Assembly (NCBI GenBank): GCA_021776915.1
Contig: JAIQZU010000081.1
Span: 124,001 to 188,000, forward strand
Length of the DNA: 64,000 nt
DNA from: Candidatus Scalindua sp.
Lineage (GTDB): Bacteria; Planctomycetota; Brocadiia; Brocadiales; Scalinduaceae
Direction of reading: 5' to 3'
The translations under genes were made by a program, and so were the position numbers. The number at the start of each line of letters is the position of its first letter. The stretch's first letter is position 1. Positions 9,930 through 17,486 of this stretch are shown here, piece by piece. The notes below the pieces were generated by a model. The model did not search any database and had not been told where the DNA came from. It saw nothing but the letters and a program-made list of their open reading frames with translations.

Positions 9930-10010
9930 TGCATAGGTAGGAGCCAACTCCTGTTGACGACCGGATTCTTACCGTTGAGCGCTGACGACCGTCCGCCAGG
10001 GCGGACTCCT
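9930..10010. repeat. Dispersed palindromic repeat, copy 1
   Basis: The spacer carries AGGAGCCAACTC near 9941-9952, then a GTCCGCC/GGCGGAC stem with a 2-base loop at 9991-10006. The reverse complement of AGGAGCCAACTC recurs at about 56077-56088 in another spacer. This GC-rich, hairpin-forming sequence in AT-rich intergenic DNA looks like a REP-type element. Confidence 0.5.
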
Positions 10011-10056
10011 GCCAAAAACGTTGAAGTTCTTCTACATTAAAATAAAAGGTCATCTC

Positions 10057-10605
10057 ATGAGAAATGGTTTTTGGTTAAAAAACCCTTTAGTTACAGGAAT
10101 TATTTTGTGCGGGCTTGTTCTTTTGTCAGTAAAAGCTGAAGCTGATACTTCCGAAAATCAGGCCCCTGAGTGGGTGATCTCCGAGTGGATAAACAGCGAA
10201 GGGTTTACGCTTTACAATATGCGTGGGAAGGTAGTCATAATAGATTTCTTTCAGTTGTGGTGTCCCGGATGTAATAAATTTTCAGGGCCACTTATGAAAA
10301 AATGGAAACAAAAATATGGCGACCGTAAAGATATTCAACTGGTTGGTATTCACACAGTTTTTGAAGGTCACTCTCAACAAACCCCAAAAATACTACGGCA
10401 ATATGTTAAAGAAAAGAACATAACCTACCCGGTAGGGGTTGATGCTCAGGTTTCAGGTCAGAGATTGCCGGAGACAATGCTTCGCTATCGTACCCGTGGA
10501 ACTCCTGAGATGGCGATTATTGATAAGAAGGGAAGAATTCGCTTTCAACATTTCGGAAGTTTTAATCCCGATGTTGTAGAAAAACTCATCAATACTCTTT
10601 TGTAG
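10057..10605 (+). CDS. TlpA/ResA-like thiol-disulfide oxidoreductase
   Basis: The 182-residue exported thioredoxin-fold protein has a signal peptide or anchor (residues ~10-27), then EGFTLYNMRGKVVIIDFF and the redox pair in WCPGC (Cys69-Pro-Gly-Cys72). The cis-proline region appears as YRTRGTPEMAIID. A Pro-Gly dipeptide between the cysteines is less common than the Pro-Pro or Glu-Pro of TlpA/ResA. ATG 10057 is preferred over the TTG at 10021 because AAAAGGT precedes it at a suitable distance and the N-terminus then starts with a normal signal sequence. Such proteins reduce or oxidise cysteines in exported partners, for example in cytochrome maturation. It lies between the flavoprotein and the DinB-like gene. 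Confidence 0.82.
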   Translation: MRNGFWLKNPLVTGIILCGLVLLSVKAEADTSENQAPEWVISEWINSEGFTLYNMRGKVVIIDFFQLWCPGCNKFSGPLMKKWKQKYGDRKDIQLVGIHTVFEGHSQQTPKILRQYVKEKNITYPVGVDAQVSGQRLPETMLRYRTRGTPEMAIIDKKGRIRFQHFGSFNPDVVEKLINTLL

Positions 10606-10688
10606 GAAGAGTAGAGAATAAAGGCGGATTCGGCTTTTTGGTTCCCTTGCCTGTTCAGGTGTGGTTCAGGCTATTGAAGACAAGGATA

Positions 10689-10744
10689 CATTCCTCTCTT
10701 TCGAGAGGATTCCAGTATTGGAATCCTCTCGAAAGAGAGGAATG
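10689..10744. repeat. Perfect 26-bp palindrome, copy 1 of a dispersed element
   Basis: Two perfectly complementary 26-base arms (10689-10714 and 10719-10744) flank a GTAT loop. Each arm contains a smaller palindrome, CCTCTCTTTCGAGAGG, so the element could fold as one long hairpin or two short ones. A near-identical copy lies at 37992-38045. It fills the spacer between the TlpA-like and DinB-like genes. There is no T-tract, so it is more likely a mobile palindromic element than a simple terminator. Confidence 0.85.
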
Positions 10745-10878
10745 TCGACAAGCATAGATTCATCCAGACAGACGGAAAGAGTAAAAGTATGAATACTTTT
10801 TGTACGAGTAAAAATTTTCTTTAATTGCCCGGCTTAGCCGGTGCTTACTGTGCTGATTAATTGAGGAGGGAGGTTTTT

Positions 10879-11484
10879 ATGGATTATCAGTTCTTGATAG
10901 ATACATATGATACTGAGAGGATTAAGGTCTTAAGCACATGGTGTACATTCAAAGATGAAGACCTTTCTGTGCGCCCTCATCCCACCGATAAACGCGGGAG
11001 AAATGCGCTTGAACATATGGTTCATCAATGTATGGGTGAAAATAAATGGTTTACAGCCATGCTGGGAATTGATGTCGGCGCTCCTCCCCTGCCGGCAAAA
11101 GAAACTCGTCTGGAGTTTATTAAGCGCTATGCTGAGGATTCAGAAAAGCGTACCGAAGCCTTAAACGAGAAGGACAATGACTGGTGGGCGGAAGAGGTCA
11201 AGTTCTTCGAATTTAATAAATCACGGGCATGGATAGTTACCAGGAGAATCGCACATACAGCACATCACCGGGGACAGCAGACTATGTTATTACGAATGCT
11301 GGAACGCGATATTTACAGCACATATGGCCCAACCGCTGATACCGGTGGTTTGCAGCAGAATAATGCACAAACAATTTATCCGTATTCAGGCATAAAAACC
11401 CTGATCAGTTGCGAAATGGTTGGAGGGGATAAGGCTATATTGCCGGGACCCGGAGAAAAACCATGTACGGAACGGCCTGAGTAG
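10879..11484 (+). CDS. DinB-like four-helix metal-binding protein
   Basis: The 201-residue protein has the DinB/YfiT superfamily pattern: His49 in EHMVHQ at the end of helix 2, and His126 with His129/His130 in RIAHTAHHRGQQ, which would form the usual three-histidine metal site. Family members include thiol transferases (bacillithiol and mycothiol S-transferases, maleylpyruvate isomerase) and stress proteins; I cannot tell which applies. The start at 10879 has an excellent GGAGGGAGG ribosome site at 10865-10873. The C-terminal ~50 residues (PTADTGGLQQNNAQTIYPY onward) are non-helical. Its neighbours are redox proteins, which fits a thiol role. Confidence 0.78.
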   Translation: MDYQFLIDTYDTERIKVLSTWCTFKDEDLSVRPHPTDKRGRNALEHMVHQCMGENKWFTAMLGIDVGAPPLPAKETRLEFIKRYAEDSEKRTEALNEKDNDWWAEEVKFFEFNKSRAWIVTRRIAHTAHHRGQQTMLLRMLERDIYSTYGPTADTGGLQQNNAQTIYPYSGIKTLISCEMVGGDKAILPGPGEKPCTERPE

Positions 11485-11544
11485 TAAGTGTATATGAGTG
11501 AAAATTAAATAATATTTGATAGCTTTTTTAATAGGGATTGATTA

Positions 11545-12075
11545 ATGCCAAGGATTTCGGTTGTAGAAAAAAATGAGGTATCTGAAGACGTTCAAGAGAT
11601 TTTTACAGAGATTGAAAGTGTTTTTGGAAAGGTTCCAAATCTGTTTAAAACGTATTCCTATTTCCCTCCGTTATTGAAGGCCAACTGGGACAAGGTTAAG
11701 GCGTTGATGATGCAGGGAAATTTGAGCAGGAAGACCAAAGAGGCTATTGCCGTTCTGGTTTCAAGAGACAATAGTTGCTCGTATTGTGTAGCCGCTCATA
11801 CCGCCGCACTCAAGTCGATTGGTGTTACAGGAAAAGAAATCGAAATAATAGAAAATGATATTGAAAAATCTGATTTTACTGAGAAGGAGCAGAGGCTTAT
11901 TACTTTTGCCAGAAAGGCAAATGACGATCCAAACAGAATAACGGATGAAGAATTTGAAGTATTAAAGAAAACAGGGGCTACCGAACCGGAAATAGTCGAA
12001 GCCCTTGGCGTGATGGAACTCTTTACGGCATTTAATAAATTCCTGGATTCCCTGAATGTGGAAGTTGGTTTCTGA
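11545..12075 (+). CDS. Carboxymuconolactone decarboxylase/AhpD-family protein
   Basis: The 176-residue protein carries the AhpD-type active site Cys78-Ser-Tyr-Cys81 with His85 (CSYCVAAH), preceded by a conserved glutamate in KTKEAIAVLVS. It belongs to the peroxidase-related CMD group that begins MPRISVVEKNEVSEDVQEIF...GKVPN. Proteins of this type reduce peroxides or disulfides through the cysteine pair. A peroxidase-like CMD protein is a recurrent neighbour of arsenosugar biosynthesis genes, which matters because an ArsM fusion lies 5.5 kb downstream. It overlaps the phosphate transporter gene by one base (TGATG), so the two are probably co-translated. Confidence 0.85.
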   Translation: MPRISVVEKNEVSEDVQEIFTEIESVFGKVPNLFKTYSYFPPLLKANWDKVKALMMQGNLSRKTKEAIAVLVSRDNSCSYCVAAHTAALKSIGVTGKEIEIIENDIEKSDFTEKEQRLITFARKANDDPNRITDEEFEVLKKTGATEPEIVEALGVMELFTAFNKFLDSLNVEVGF

Positions 12076-13202
12076 TGATAATTTTAGTAATTCTTTTTCT
12101 GGCTACGTGTTTTCTTGCGTATTCAAACGGTGCGAATGACAACTTCAAAGGAGTCGCTACACTCTTTGGCAGTAAGACCACCAATTATAAAGGTGCACTC
12201 TGGCTGGCAACTATTACAACATTTGCAGGCTCAGTAAGCTCTATTTTTTTTGCACAGACACTTGTAAAAACCTTTTCCGGGAAAGGCCTGGTACCGGATG
12301 CGGTTTCAATCGCCCCGGAATTTCTTACTGCAGTGGCGATCGGTTCTGCTATTACGGTCATTATCGCAACGATTACGGGTTTTCCCATATCAACAACACA
12401 CAGTTTGACAGGCGCCCTGGTGGGAGCCGGTTTTATAGCCGTAGGCACCCAGGTTAACTTTGCCGTTTTAGGCAATTCCTTTTTCCTTCCGCTTTTGATT
12501 GCCCCTGTTATTGCAGTAGCTTTTGGCAGCATCCTGTACATTATATTCAGAAATATGCGCATTCGTTCCGGCATAACCAAGGAATGGTGCCTTTGTGTCG
12601 GTGATCAGAAAAGACTGGTGCCATCTATGCAGTCGGCTGTCACACTTGCAACAATGTGCAGCAGTTCCATTGATGCAACTATTGACAAAAGTGAAAATTG
12701 CATAGAAATGTATAAGGGGCATTTTTGGGGTATGAATTGTCAAAAATTGTTGGATTATTTTCATTTTTGTTCTGCAGGAGTTGTAAGTTTTGCCCGTGGT
12801 TTGAATGATACTCCAAAGATTGTAGCGCTCTTACTCTTGATTAAGGGATTGTCCATACATTGGGGCATGACGGCTGTGGCCGTAGGCATGGCGGCAGGAG
12901 GGCTTCTGAATGCAAGAAGAGTAGCGGAAACAATGAGTAACAAAATCACAAAACTAAATCATGGTCAGGGTTTTACGGCAAACCTTGTGACCGGGTTCCT
13001 TGTTATATTTGCCAGCAGATTTGGAGTGCCTGTTTCTACGACACACGTATCAGTAGGTTCTATTTTTGGCATAGGCCTGGCCTCAAAACGCATAAACACC
13101 GGCATTATGCTGGAAATAATATTATCGTGGTTCATAACCCTGCCGGTCGCCGCTATTTTCAGCGGCGGCGCTTATTGGATGCTGGTCAGGTTCGTGCATT
13201 AA
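12075..13202 (+). CDS. pit: PiT-family inorganic phosphate (arsenate) transporter
   Basis: The 375-residue membrane protein has the PiT signature near both halves: YSNGANDNFKGVATLFGS near residue 16 and FARGLNDTPKIVALLL near residue 236. Each half also has a PISTTHSLTG/PVSTTHVSVGS motif. These GANDN/GLNDTPK repeats bind phosphate, usually with H+ or Na+, and PiT proteins also admit arsenate. The central hydrophilic loop (~165-220) is cysteine-rich (EWCLCVGDQ, TMCSSS), which is unusual. Start ATG overlaps the stop of the CMD gene. The location in a same-strand run ending in an ArsM fusion makes arsenate or phosphate supply to that pathway plausible. Confidence 0.88.
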   Translation: MIILVILFLATCFLAYSNGANDNFKGVATLFGSKTTNYKGALWLATITTFAGSVSSIFFAQTLVKTFSGKGLVPDAVSIAPEFLTAVAIGSAITVIIATITGFPISTTHSLTGALVGAGFIAVGTQVNFAVLGNSFFLPLLIAPVIAVAFGSILYIIFRNMRIRSGITKEWCLCVGDQKRLVPSMQSAVTLATMCSSSIDATIDKSENCIEMYKGHFWGMNCQKLLDYFHFCSAGVVSFARGLNDTPKIVALLLLIKGLSIHWGMTAVAVGMAAGGLLNARRVAETMSNKITKLNHGQGFTANLVTGFLVIFASRFGVPVSTTHVSVGSIFGIGLASKRINTGIMLEIILSWFITLPVAAIFSGGAYWMLVRFVH

Positions 13203-13234
13203 TCCAGGAAGGATATTTAATACTACGGCTTACG

Positions 13235-13266
13235 TTGTAAGGGCGTATTGCCATACGCCCCTACAA
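13235..13266. repeat. Dispersed GTAGGGGCG-type hairpin, copy 1
   Basis: TTGTA-A-GGGCGTAT and ATACGCCC-C-TACAA pair as a 13-bp stem with one A.C mismatch and a TGCC loop. The same outer stem with the same mismatch position recurs at 36691-36718, and a perfectly paired version at 38792-38843. It sits between pit and the GT2 gene. Confidence 0.7.
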
Positions 13267-13295
13267 TATACACGTTCGAAAGGTAAGCAACAATT

Positions 13296-14813
13296 ATGGA
13301 TACAGCATTTTTAATAATAATCCTTGTTTTCTATTGCCCGGCGGCCTTATGGCTGTTCCTTTATGGCATGAACAACTATTACATGATTTATCTTTTTCTG
13401 AGGAAAATCAAAAAAGAAACATCTCAAAATACGGAATTTCTTAAACGGTTTTGGTCAACTCATAACAAAGATAAGCTGCCAAAGATTACTACACAATTAC
13501 CGATTTACAACGAAAGGCATGTGGTAGAGCGTTTAATTAAGGCAATCGTAAATATTGATTACCCGAAGGACCTCCATGAAATTCAGGTGCTGGATGATTC
13601 TAATGATGAAACAAAGAGCATGGTTTCTGATCTGGTCAATAAATACAGGGAGGCAGGATTCAATATAAAACATGTTGTCAGAAAAGATAGAAATGGATTT
13701 AAGGCCGGAGCGCTGAATCTGGGCTTGGAAAAAGCCGAAGGTGAGTTTCTGGCAATCTTTGATGCCGATTTTGTGCCGGACAGGGATTTTCTTTATAAAA
13801 CTATTCCATTCTTTTATGAAAGACCAAAGGTCGCCCTTGTTCAAACACGATGGGGGCACATAAATCGAAATTACTCCCTTCTGACAATAGCACAGAGCAT
13901 TGGAATGGACGGGCACTTTATTATCGAGCAGGGCGCCAGGGCGTGGAATGGATTATATATGAATTTTAATGGAACTGCCGGAATATGGAGAAGGGAGGCA
14001 ATTATTGATGCGGGAGGATGGCATTTTGATACCTTGACTGAAGATCTGGATCTGTCATACCGCGCGCAATTAAAGGGGTGGAATACTAAATTCCTGTTTG
14101 ATGTTGTAGTTCCATCGGAACTGCCGGTAGACATAAACGCCTATAAATCTCAACAGCATAGATGGGCAAAGGGTTCGATTCAGACCGCCAAAAAGCTTTT
14201 GCCTCAAGTATTCAGGACGAATGACGGCCTGATAAAAAAGGCAGAGGCATTTATTCACCTGAACCAGTATGTGGTTCACCCAATGATGATTATACTCGCC
14301 CTGTTATCCTTTCCTCTCATCCTTTTGTTAAAGGTGCAGATAACCAATATATCAGTTTCTTTAACAATGATAATCTTTATATGTCTAATATTTATGGGGG
14401 CATTTGCACCTACATTTCTTTATATAGTTTCGCAGAAACAAGGCTATAAGGATTGGCGGAAAAGATGCCTGTTTATACCGGTGCTTATGGTTATAGGGTG
14501 TGGCATTGCCATTAATAACACAAAAGCCGTACTTGAAGCATTGCTGAATATCAAGAGTGATTTTATCAGGACGCCCAAGTACGGCGTGATCAAACGAGGC
14601 AGGAACATACTGGTAAAAAACTATTCATTGCCATTGCAGGCATTCTTTGTCAGTGAAATACTCTTAAGTGTTTATTGTTTTATAGGATTTATGCAGTATA
14701 CGAGCAATAAAAAATTTGTCTTTGGACCTTTTCTATTGATGTATGCAGTCGGGTTTTTTTATGTAGGCACACTTTCTCTTTTTCAGAAGTTTAGTGAGAA
14801 AATAAAATGCTGA
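13296..14813 (+). CDS. Membrane glycosyltransferase family 2 (BcsA/CESA-like)
   Basis: The 505-residue processive-type GT2 has an N-terminal TM segment (~4-28), a cytosolic GT-A domain and four C-terminal TM segments (~330-490). The motifs are in order: TQLPIYNER, a first Asp in QVLDDSNDE, DADFVPD (DxD), TEDLDLSYRAQ and QQHRWAKGS (the QxxRW box). This set marks beta-glycan synthases of the cellulose-synthase-like group; the QxxRW box usually indicates a polymer product, though glucosyl-lipid synthases share it. Its last codons overlap the ATG of the DUF3179 gene (ATGCTGA). It lies between the transporter and a GT-C enzyme, so it could assemble an exported glycan or glycolipid. Confidence 0.85.
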   Translation: MDTAFLIIILVFYCPAALWLFLYGMNNYYMIYLFLRKIKKETSQNTEFLKRFWSTHNKDKLPKITTQLPIYNERHVVERLIKAIVNIDYPKDLHEIQVLDDSNDETKSMVSDLVNKYREAGFNIKHVVRKDRNGFKAGALNLGLEKAEGEFLAIFDADFVPDRDFLYKTIPFFYERPKVALVQTRWGHINRNYSLLTIAQSIGMDGHFIIEQGARAWNGLYMNFNGTAGIWRREAIIDAGGWHFDTLTEDLDLSYRAQLKGWNTKFLFDVVVPSELPVDINAYKSQQHRWAKGSIQTAKKLLPQVFRTNDGLIKKAEAFIHLNQYVVHPMMIILALLSFPLILLLKVQITNISVSLTMIIFICLIFMGAFAPTFLYIVSQKQGYKDWRKRCLFIPVLMVIGCGIAINNTKAVLEALLNIKSDFIRTPKYGVIKRGRNILVKNYSLPLQAFFVSEILLSVYCFIGFMQYTSNKKFVFGPFLLMYAVGFFYVGTLSLFQKFSEKIKC

Positions 14814-15943
14814 TCAAAAAAAGGGGACACATCCCATTTATCTACTATCCACTTATTTTTAAAATGCTATTCCATTTTTTATGCAAAAAAAATATTATTA
14901 AACATTTACTTTATGCAGAAATAAATGGGATGTGTCCCCTTTTTCTGATATTGTGTACATTAGTCCCTAATGTCAATTTGTGTTGGGCAAGTACTGCTAT
15001 TTTACAAAAAAAGGACGAAATAAAATATGTGCTTCCCCGTGATGTTATTCCCGCTATAAAGAATCCTGAATTTGTTCCTGCAGATGAAGCTGGGCTTGAT
15101 GACAATGAGCCTGTTGTAGGCGTAACTATTAATGGTGAGAGCCGTGCTTATTCTGTATATCTTTTGAATCATCATGAAATAGTAAATGATAAGATAGGAG
15201 ATAATATTTTTGCCGTTACATGGTGCCCGCTCGCTAATCTTGCGGTTGTGTATAACAGGGAAATTGATGGTGAAGAATATACATTCGGAGTTTCCGGGAA
15301 ATTGCTTAAAAATACACTTGTGATGTTTGATTATGAAACTGAATCCCTCTGGCCAATTGTTTATGGCGAGGCGATAGATGGAGAATTAACAGGAAGGAAG
15401 CTGAATAATATCCCGGGGAGCCAGAAGACATCATGGGGCGCGTGGAAAAAACTGCATCCTGATACACTTGTGCTATCTCATGGTGGTTCCAGAACGATTG
15501 GTTACGATGCTTACGCAGACTATCACAGAAAAGATGAAACCGGCATTTATCCTGCCAAAAATATCGATGAAAGGTTAAGTATTAAGACAAACGTTATTGG
15601 AATAGAAGTAAATGATAAACACAAGGCTTACCCTTTCAGCTTGTTTAACAATACGAAAATAGTTACAGATGTATTTCAGGGCATGAACCTTCTTATTTAT
15701 AGAAATAACGAAACCGGCAGTATTATGGTATATGACAGGAATATTGATGATCATATAATTGATTTTGAGAAGAATATGGATTATGCGACAGACAACACAA
15801 CAAACACTACGTGGGATCTGGAAAACGGGATTGGCATAAAAGGGAACATGAAGGGTAAAACACTACGGCCTGTCAGGTTTCTGGTTGTTTACTGGTTTGT
15901 CTGGGCAGATTACCATCCTGAAACCGAAATATTTCATCCGTAA
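14807..15943 (+). CDS. Exported DUF3179 protein with a palindromic element in its 5' end
   Basis: The mature part (~residue 65 onward) is a typical DUF3179 domain: KYVLPRDVIPAIKNPEFVPADEA, VTWCPLANLAVVYNR, a GFGVSGKLLKN-like block, LWPIVYGEAIDGELTGRKL and AYADYHR. Its role is unknown; the conserved TWCPL cysteine is invariant in the family. The frame opens at ATG 14807 overlapping the GT2 stop, but bases 14818-14944 are an inverted-repeat element. The ATG at 14930 inside the right arm would give MCPLFLILCTLVPNVNLCWA, a plausible signal peptide, so translation may start there. Removing 135 bp between flanking CTGAT repeats keeps the frame and leaves a short signal-like start. Whether the 45 extra codons are translated is open. 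Confidence 0.75.
   Translation: MLIKKRGHIPFIYYPLIFKMLFHFLCKKNIIKHLLYAEINGMCPLFLILCTLVPNVNLCWASTAILQKKDEIKYVLPRDVIPAIKNPEFVPADEAGLDDNEPVVGVTINGESRAYSVYLLNHHEIVNDKIGDNIFAVTWCPLANLAVVYNREIDGEEYTFGVSGKLLKNTLVMFDYETESLWPIVYGEAIDGELTGRKLNNIPGSQKTSWGAWKKLHPDTLVLSHGGSRTIGYDAYADYHRKDETGIYPAKNIDERLSIKTNVIGIEVNDKHKAYPFSLFNNTKIVTDVFQGMNLLIYRNNETGSIMVYDRNIDDHIIDFEKNMDYATDNTTNTTWDLENGIGIKGNMKGKTLRPVRFLVVYWFVWADYHPETEIFHP
14818..14944. mobile_element. 127-bp terminal-inverted-repeat element (MITE/REP-like)
   Basis: Perfect 24-base arms (14818-14841 and 14921-14944) read AAAAAGGGGACACATCCCA at the left outer end and its complement at the right. The 79-bp core is AT-rich and codes for nothing convincing. A CTGAT pentamer occurs on both sides (14810-14814 and 14945-14949), consistent with a 5-bp target duplication. 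The GGGGACACATCCC terminus resembles sequences I have seen next to REP-associated (Y1/IS200-like) transposases, but no transposase is present here. Confidence 0.75.
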
Positions 15944-16011
15944 ATGGTATTCACTCTATATCAAATGAGGACCCTTCCCTTCCCCGGATAAAATGCGCCG
16001 AGGACTTTCAT

Positions 16012-16032
16012 CCCCTCCTTTGCAAGGAGGGG
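16012..16032. repeat. Short perfect palindrome in spacer
   Basis: CCCCTCCTT and AAGGAGGGG pair as 9 bp around a TGC loop, followed by GAAAGAGGGGTGG. It lies in the 141-bp spacer between the DUF3179 and GT-C genes. It may be a terminator-like hairpin or another dispersed element; there is no T-tract. Confidence 0.6.
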
Positions 16033-16084
16033 AAAGAGGGGTGGTCAGTTCCAATGAAATTTCATATGATACAGAGTAGATACC

Positions 16085-17485
16085 ATGAATAGAAGACTGA
16101 TTACCATAATAATCACAGGAATTATTATCGAAATTCTATGCATTGCAATTGCTTTCTTAGGAGATATAGAAAAGGATATTCCCTGTTTTGCTTTTTTATA
16201 TACAGCCTCCTTTATTGCGTATATCTTTGCAGTGTTTTATGTTTCAAGGAATGGAGAGATTTCTGAACAGGATGGTAATAGTTCAAGGGAGATTCTCTGG
16301 GCTATTATAATTTTTTCGTTGATATTTCGCTTTACGCTGTTACCAATGACTCCGACAGATGATATGTATCGTTATTTATGGGAAGGAAAATTACAATTAA
16401 ACGGGATTAATCCTTACTCCCATCCACCGGAATCTTCCGGCCTGGAACATCTCAGGGACAAGTTCTTTTCCGGTATTAATCATAAACATCTCTCGACAAT
16501 CTATCCACCACTTATGTTGATGGCGTTTGCAGTAGCAGATTACGTTTCGCATTCATTTATATCAATGAAGTTTCTCTTCCTGCTTTTTGACGTACTTTCG
16601 ATATTTTTATTATTGAGGTTTTTAAGCGTAATGGGAAAAGATTCTGTTAATGTGTTGATATATGCATGGAGCCCGTTAATCCTTATAAGTTTTGCGGCAA
16701 GTGGCCATGGTGATTCCTTGCAGATATTCCTTGCCATACTTGCATTGTATCTCTGTGCAATTAGAAAGAATTTGAGGTCTATCATTTCTATTGGCCTGGC
16801 AACAATGTCTAAATTTGTATTTATTATTATCGCCCCCTTTCTGATTTCGGGACTGATGTCCGGCAAAAGGCTTAAATATGTTCTAGCAATGTTTTCAGTT
16901 ATTATTTTTTTGTATTTACCGTATGTTGGCGCCGGGAAAGGCCTGTTTTATACCCTCTTCCACTTTGGGACTCAGTACCATTTTAATGATTCTGCCCACT
17001 TCCTGATTTTTTGTTTATGCCTTGGTTCTTCCCTGGCATCTAAGATGATAACGGTTATAATTTTTGGCTCGGTGCTTTTATATTTATATAAAAAACATTT
17101 AAATACACATCTTGTTGACCAGGGCATTAATAGAAACGATTCTATTATAAGGTATGCCTTTTTATCTATCGGTGCTTTTTTAATTCTAGCTCCAACATTA
17201 CATCCCTGGTATCTTACGTGGATAGTCCCTTTTCTTTGTTTTAATAAAAACCGGGCATGGCTTGTTCTGACCGGTACGATCGTCTTCTATTATTTCATGA
17301 ATCATGAACTGTTTTCCAAAATGATATTGTATAATAACGAATGGGTGTGGAAGGAAGTACACTGGTTAAAGCTGCCGGAATATCTTCCTTTTTATGGCCT
17401 GTTAATTTATGGGTGGCTGGCAAAGAAAAACTTTGCTTTACGATCTCTATGGTTGAATAGAAATCTTATTGGAGGTAGAAGTTAA
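16085..17485 (+). CDS. Second polytopic GT-C glycosyltransferase (DUF2029/GT87-like)
   Basis: The 466-residue protein has about eleven hydrophobic segments and is a paralogue of the product of 1132-2460. Shared features are the acidic loop TDDMYRYLWEGKLQLNGINP near residue 97, HKHLSTIYPPL near 136, the GHGDSLQIF helix and a late LHPWYLTWIVPFLCF block. GT-C enzymes use polyprenol-phosphate sugars and act on the outer face of the membrane. It ends one base before the radical-SAM/ArsM start, so those two genes are almost certainly co-transcribed and probably act on the same product. The sugar cannot be read from sequence. Confidence 0.72.
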   Translation: MNRRLITIIITGIIIEILCIAIAFLGDIEKDIPCFAFLYTASFIAYIFAVFYVSRNGEISEQDGNSSREILWAIIIFSLIFRFTLLPMTPTDDMYRYLWEGKLQLNGINPYSHPPESSGLEHLRDKFFSGINHKHLSTIYPPLMLMAFAVADYVSHSFISMKFLFLLFDVLSIFLLLRFLSVMGKDSVNVLIYAWSPLILISFAASGHGDSLQIFLAILALYLCAIRKNLRSIISIGLATMSKFVFIIIAPFLISGLMSGKRLKYVLAMFSVIIFLYLPYVGAGKGLFYTLFHFGTQYHFNDSAHFLIFCLCLGSSLASKMITVIIFGSVLLYLYKKHLNTHLVDQGINRNDSIIRYAFLSIGAFLILAPTLHPWYLTWIVPFLCFNKNRAWLVLTGTIVFYYFMNHELFSKMILYNNEWVWKEVHWLKLPEYLPFYGLLIYGWLAKKNFALRSLWLNRNLIGGRS

Positions 17486-17486
17486 A

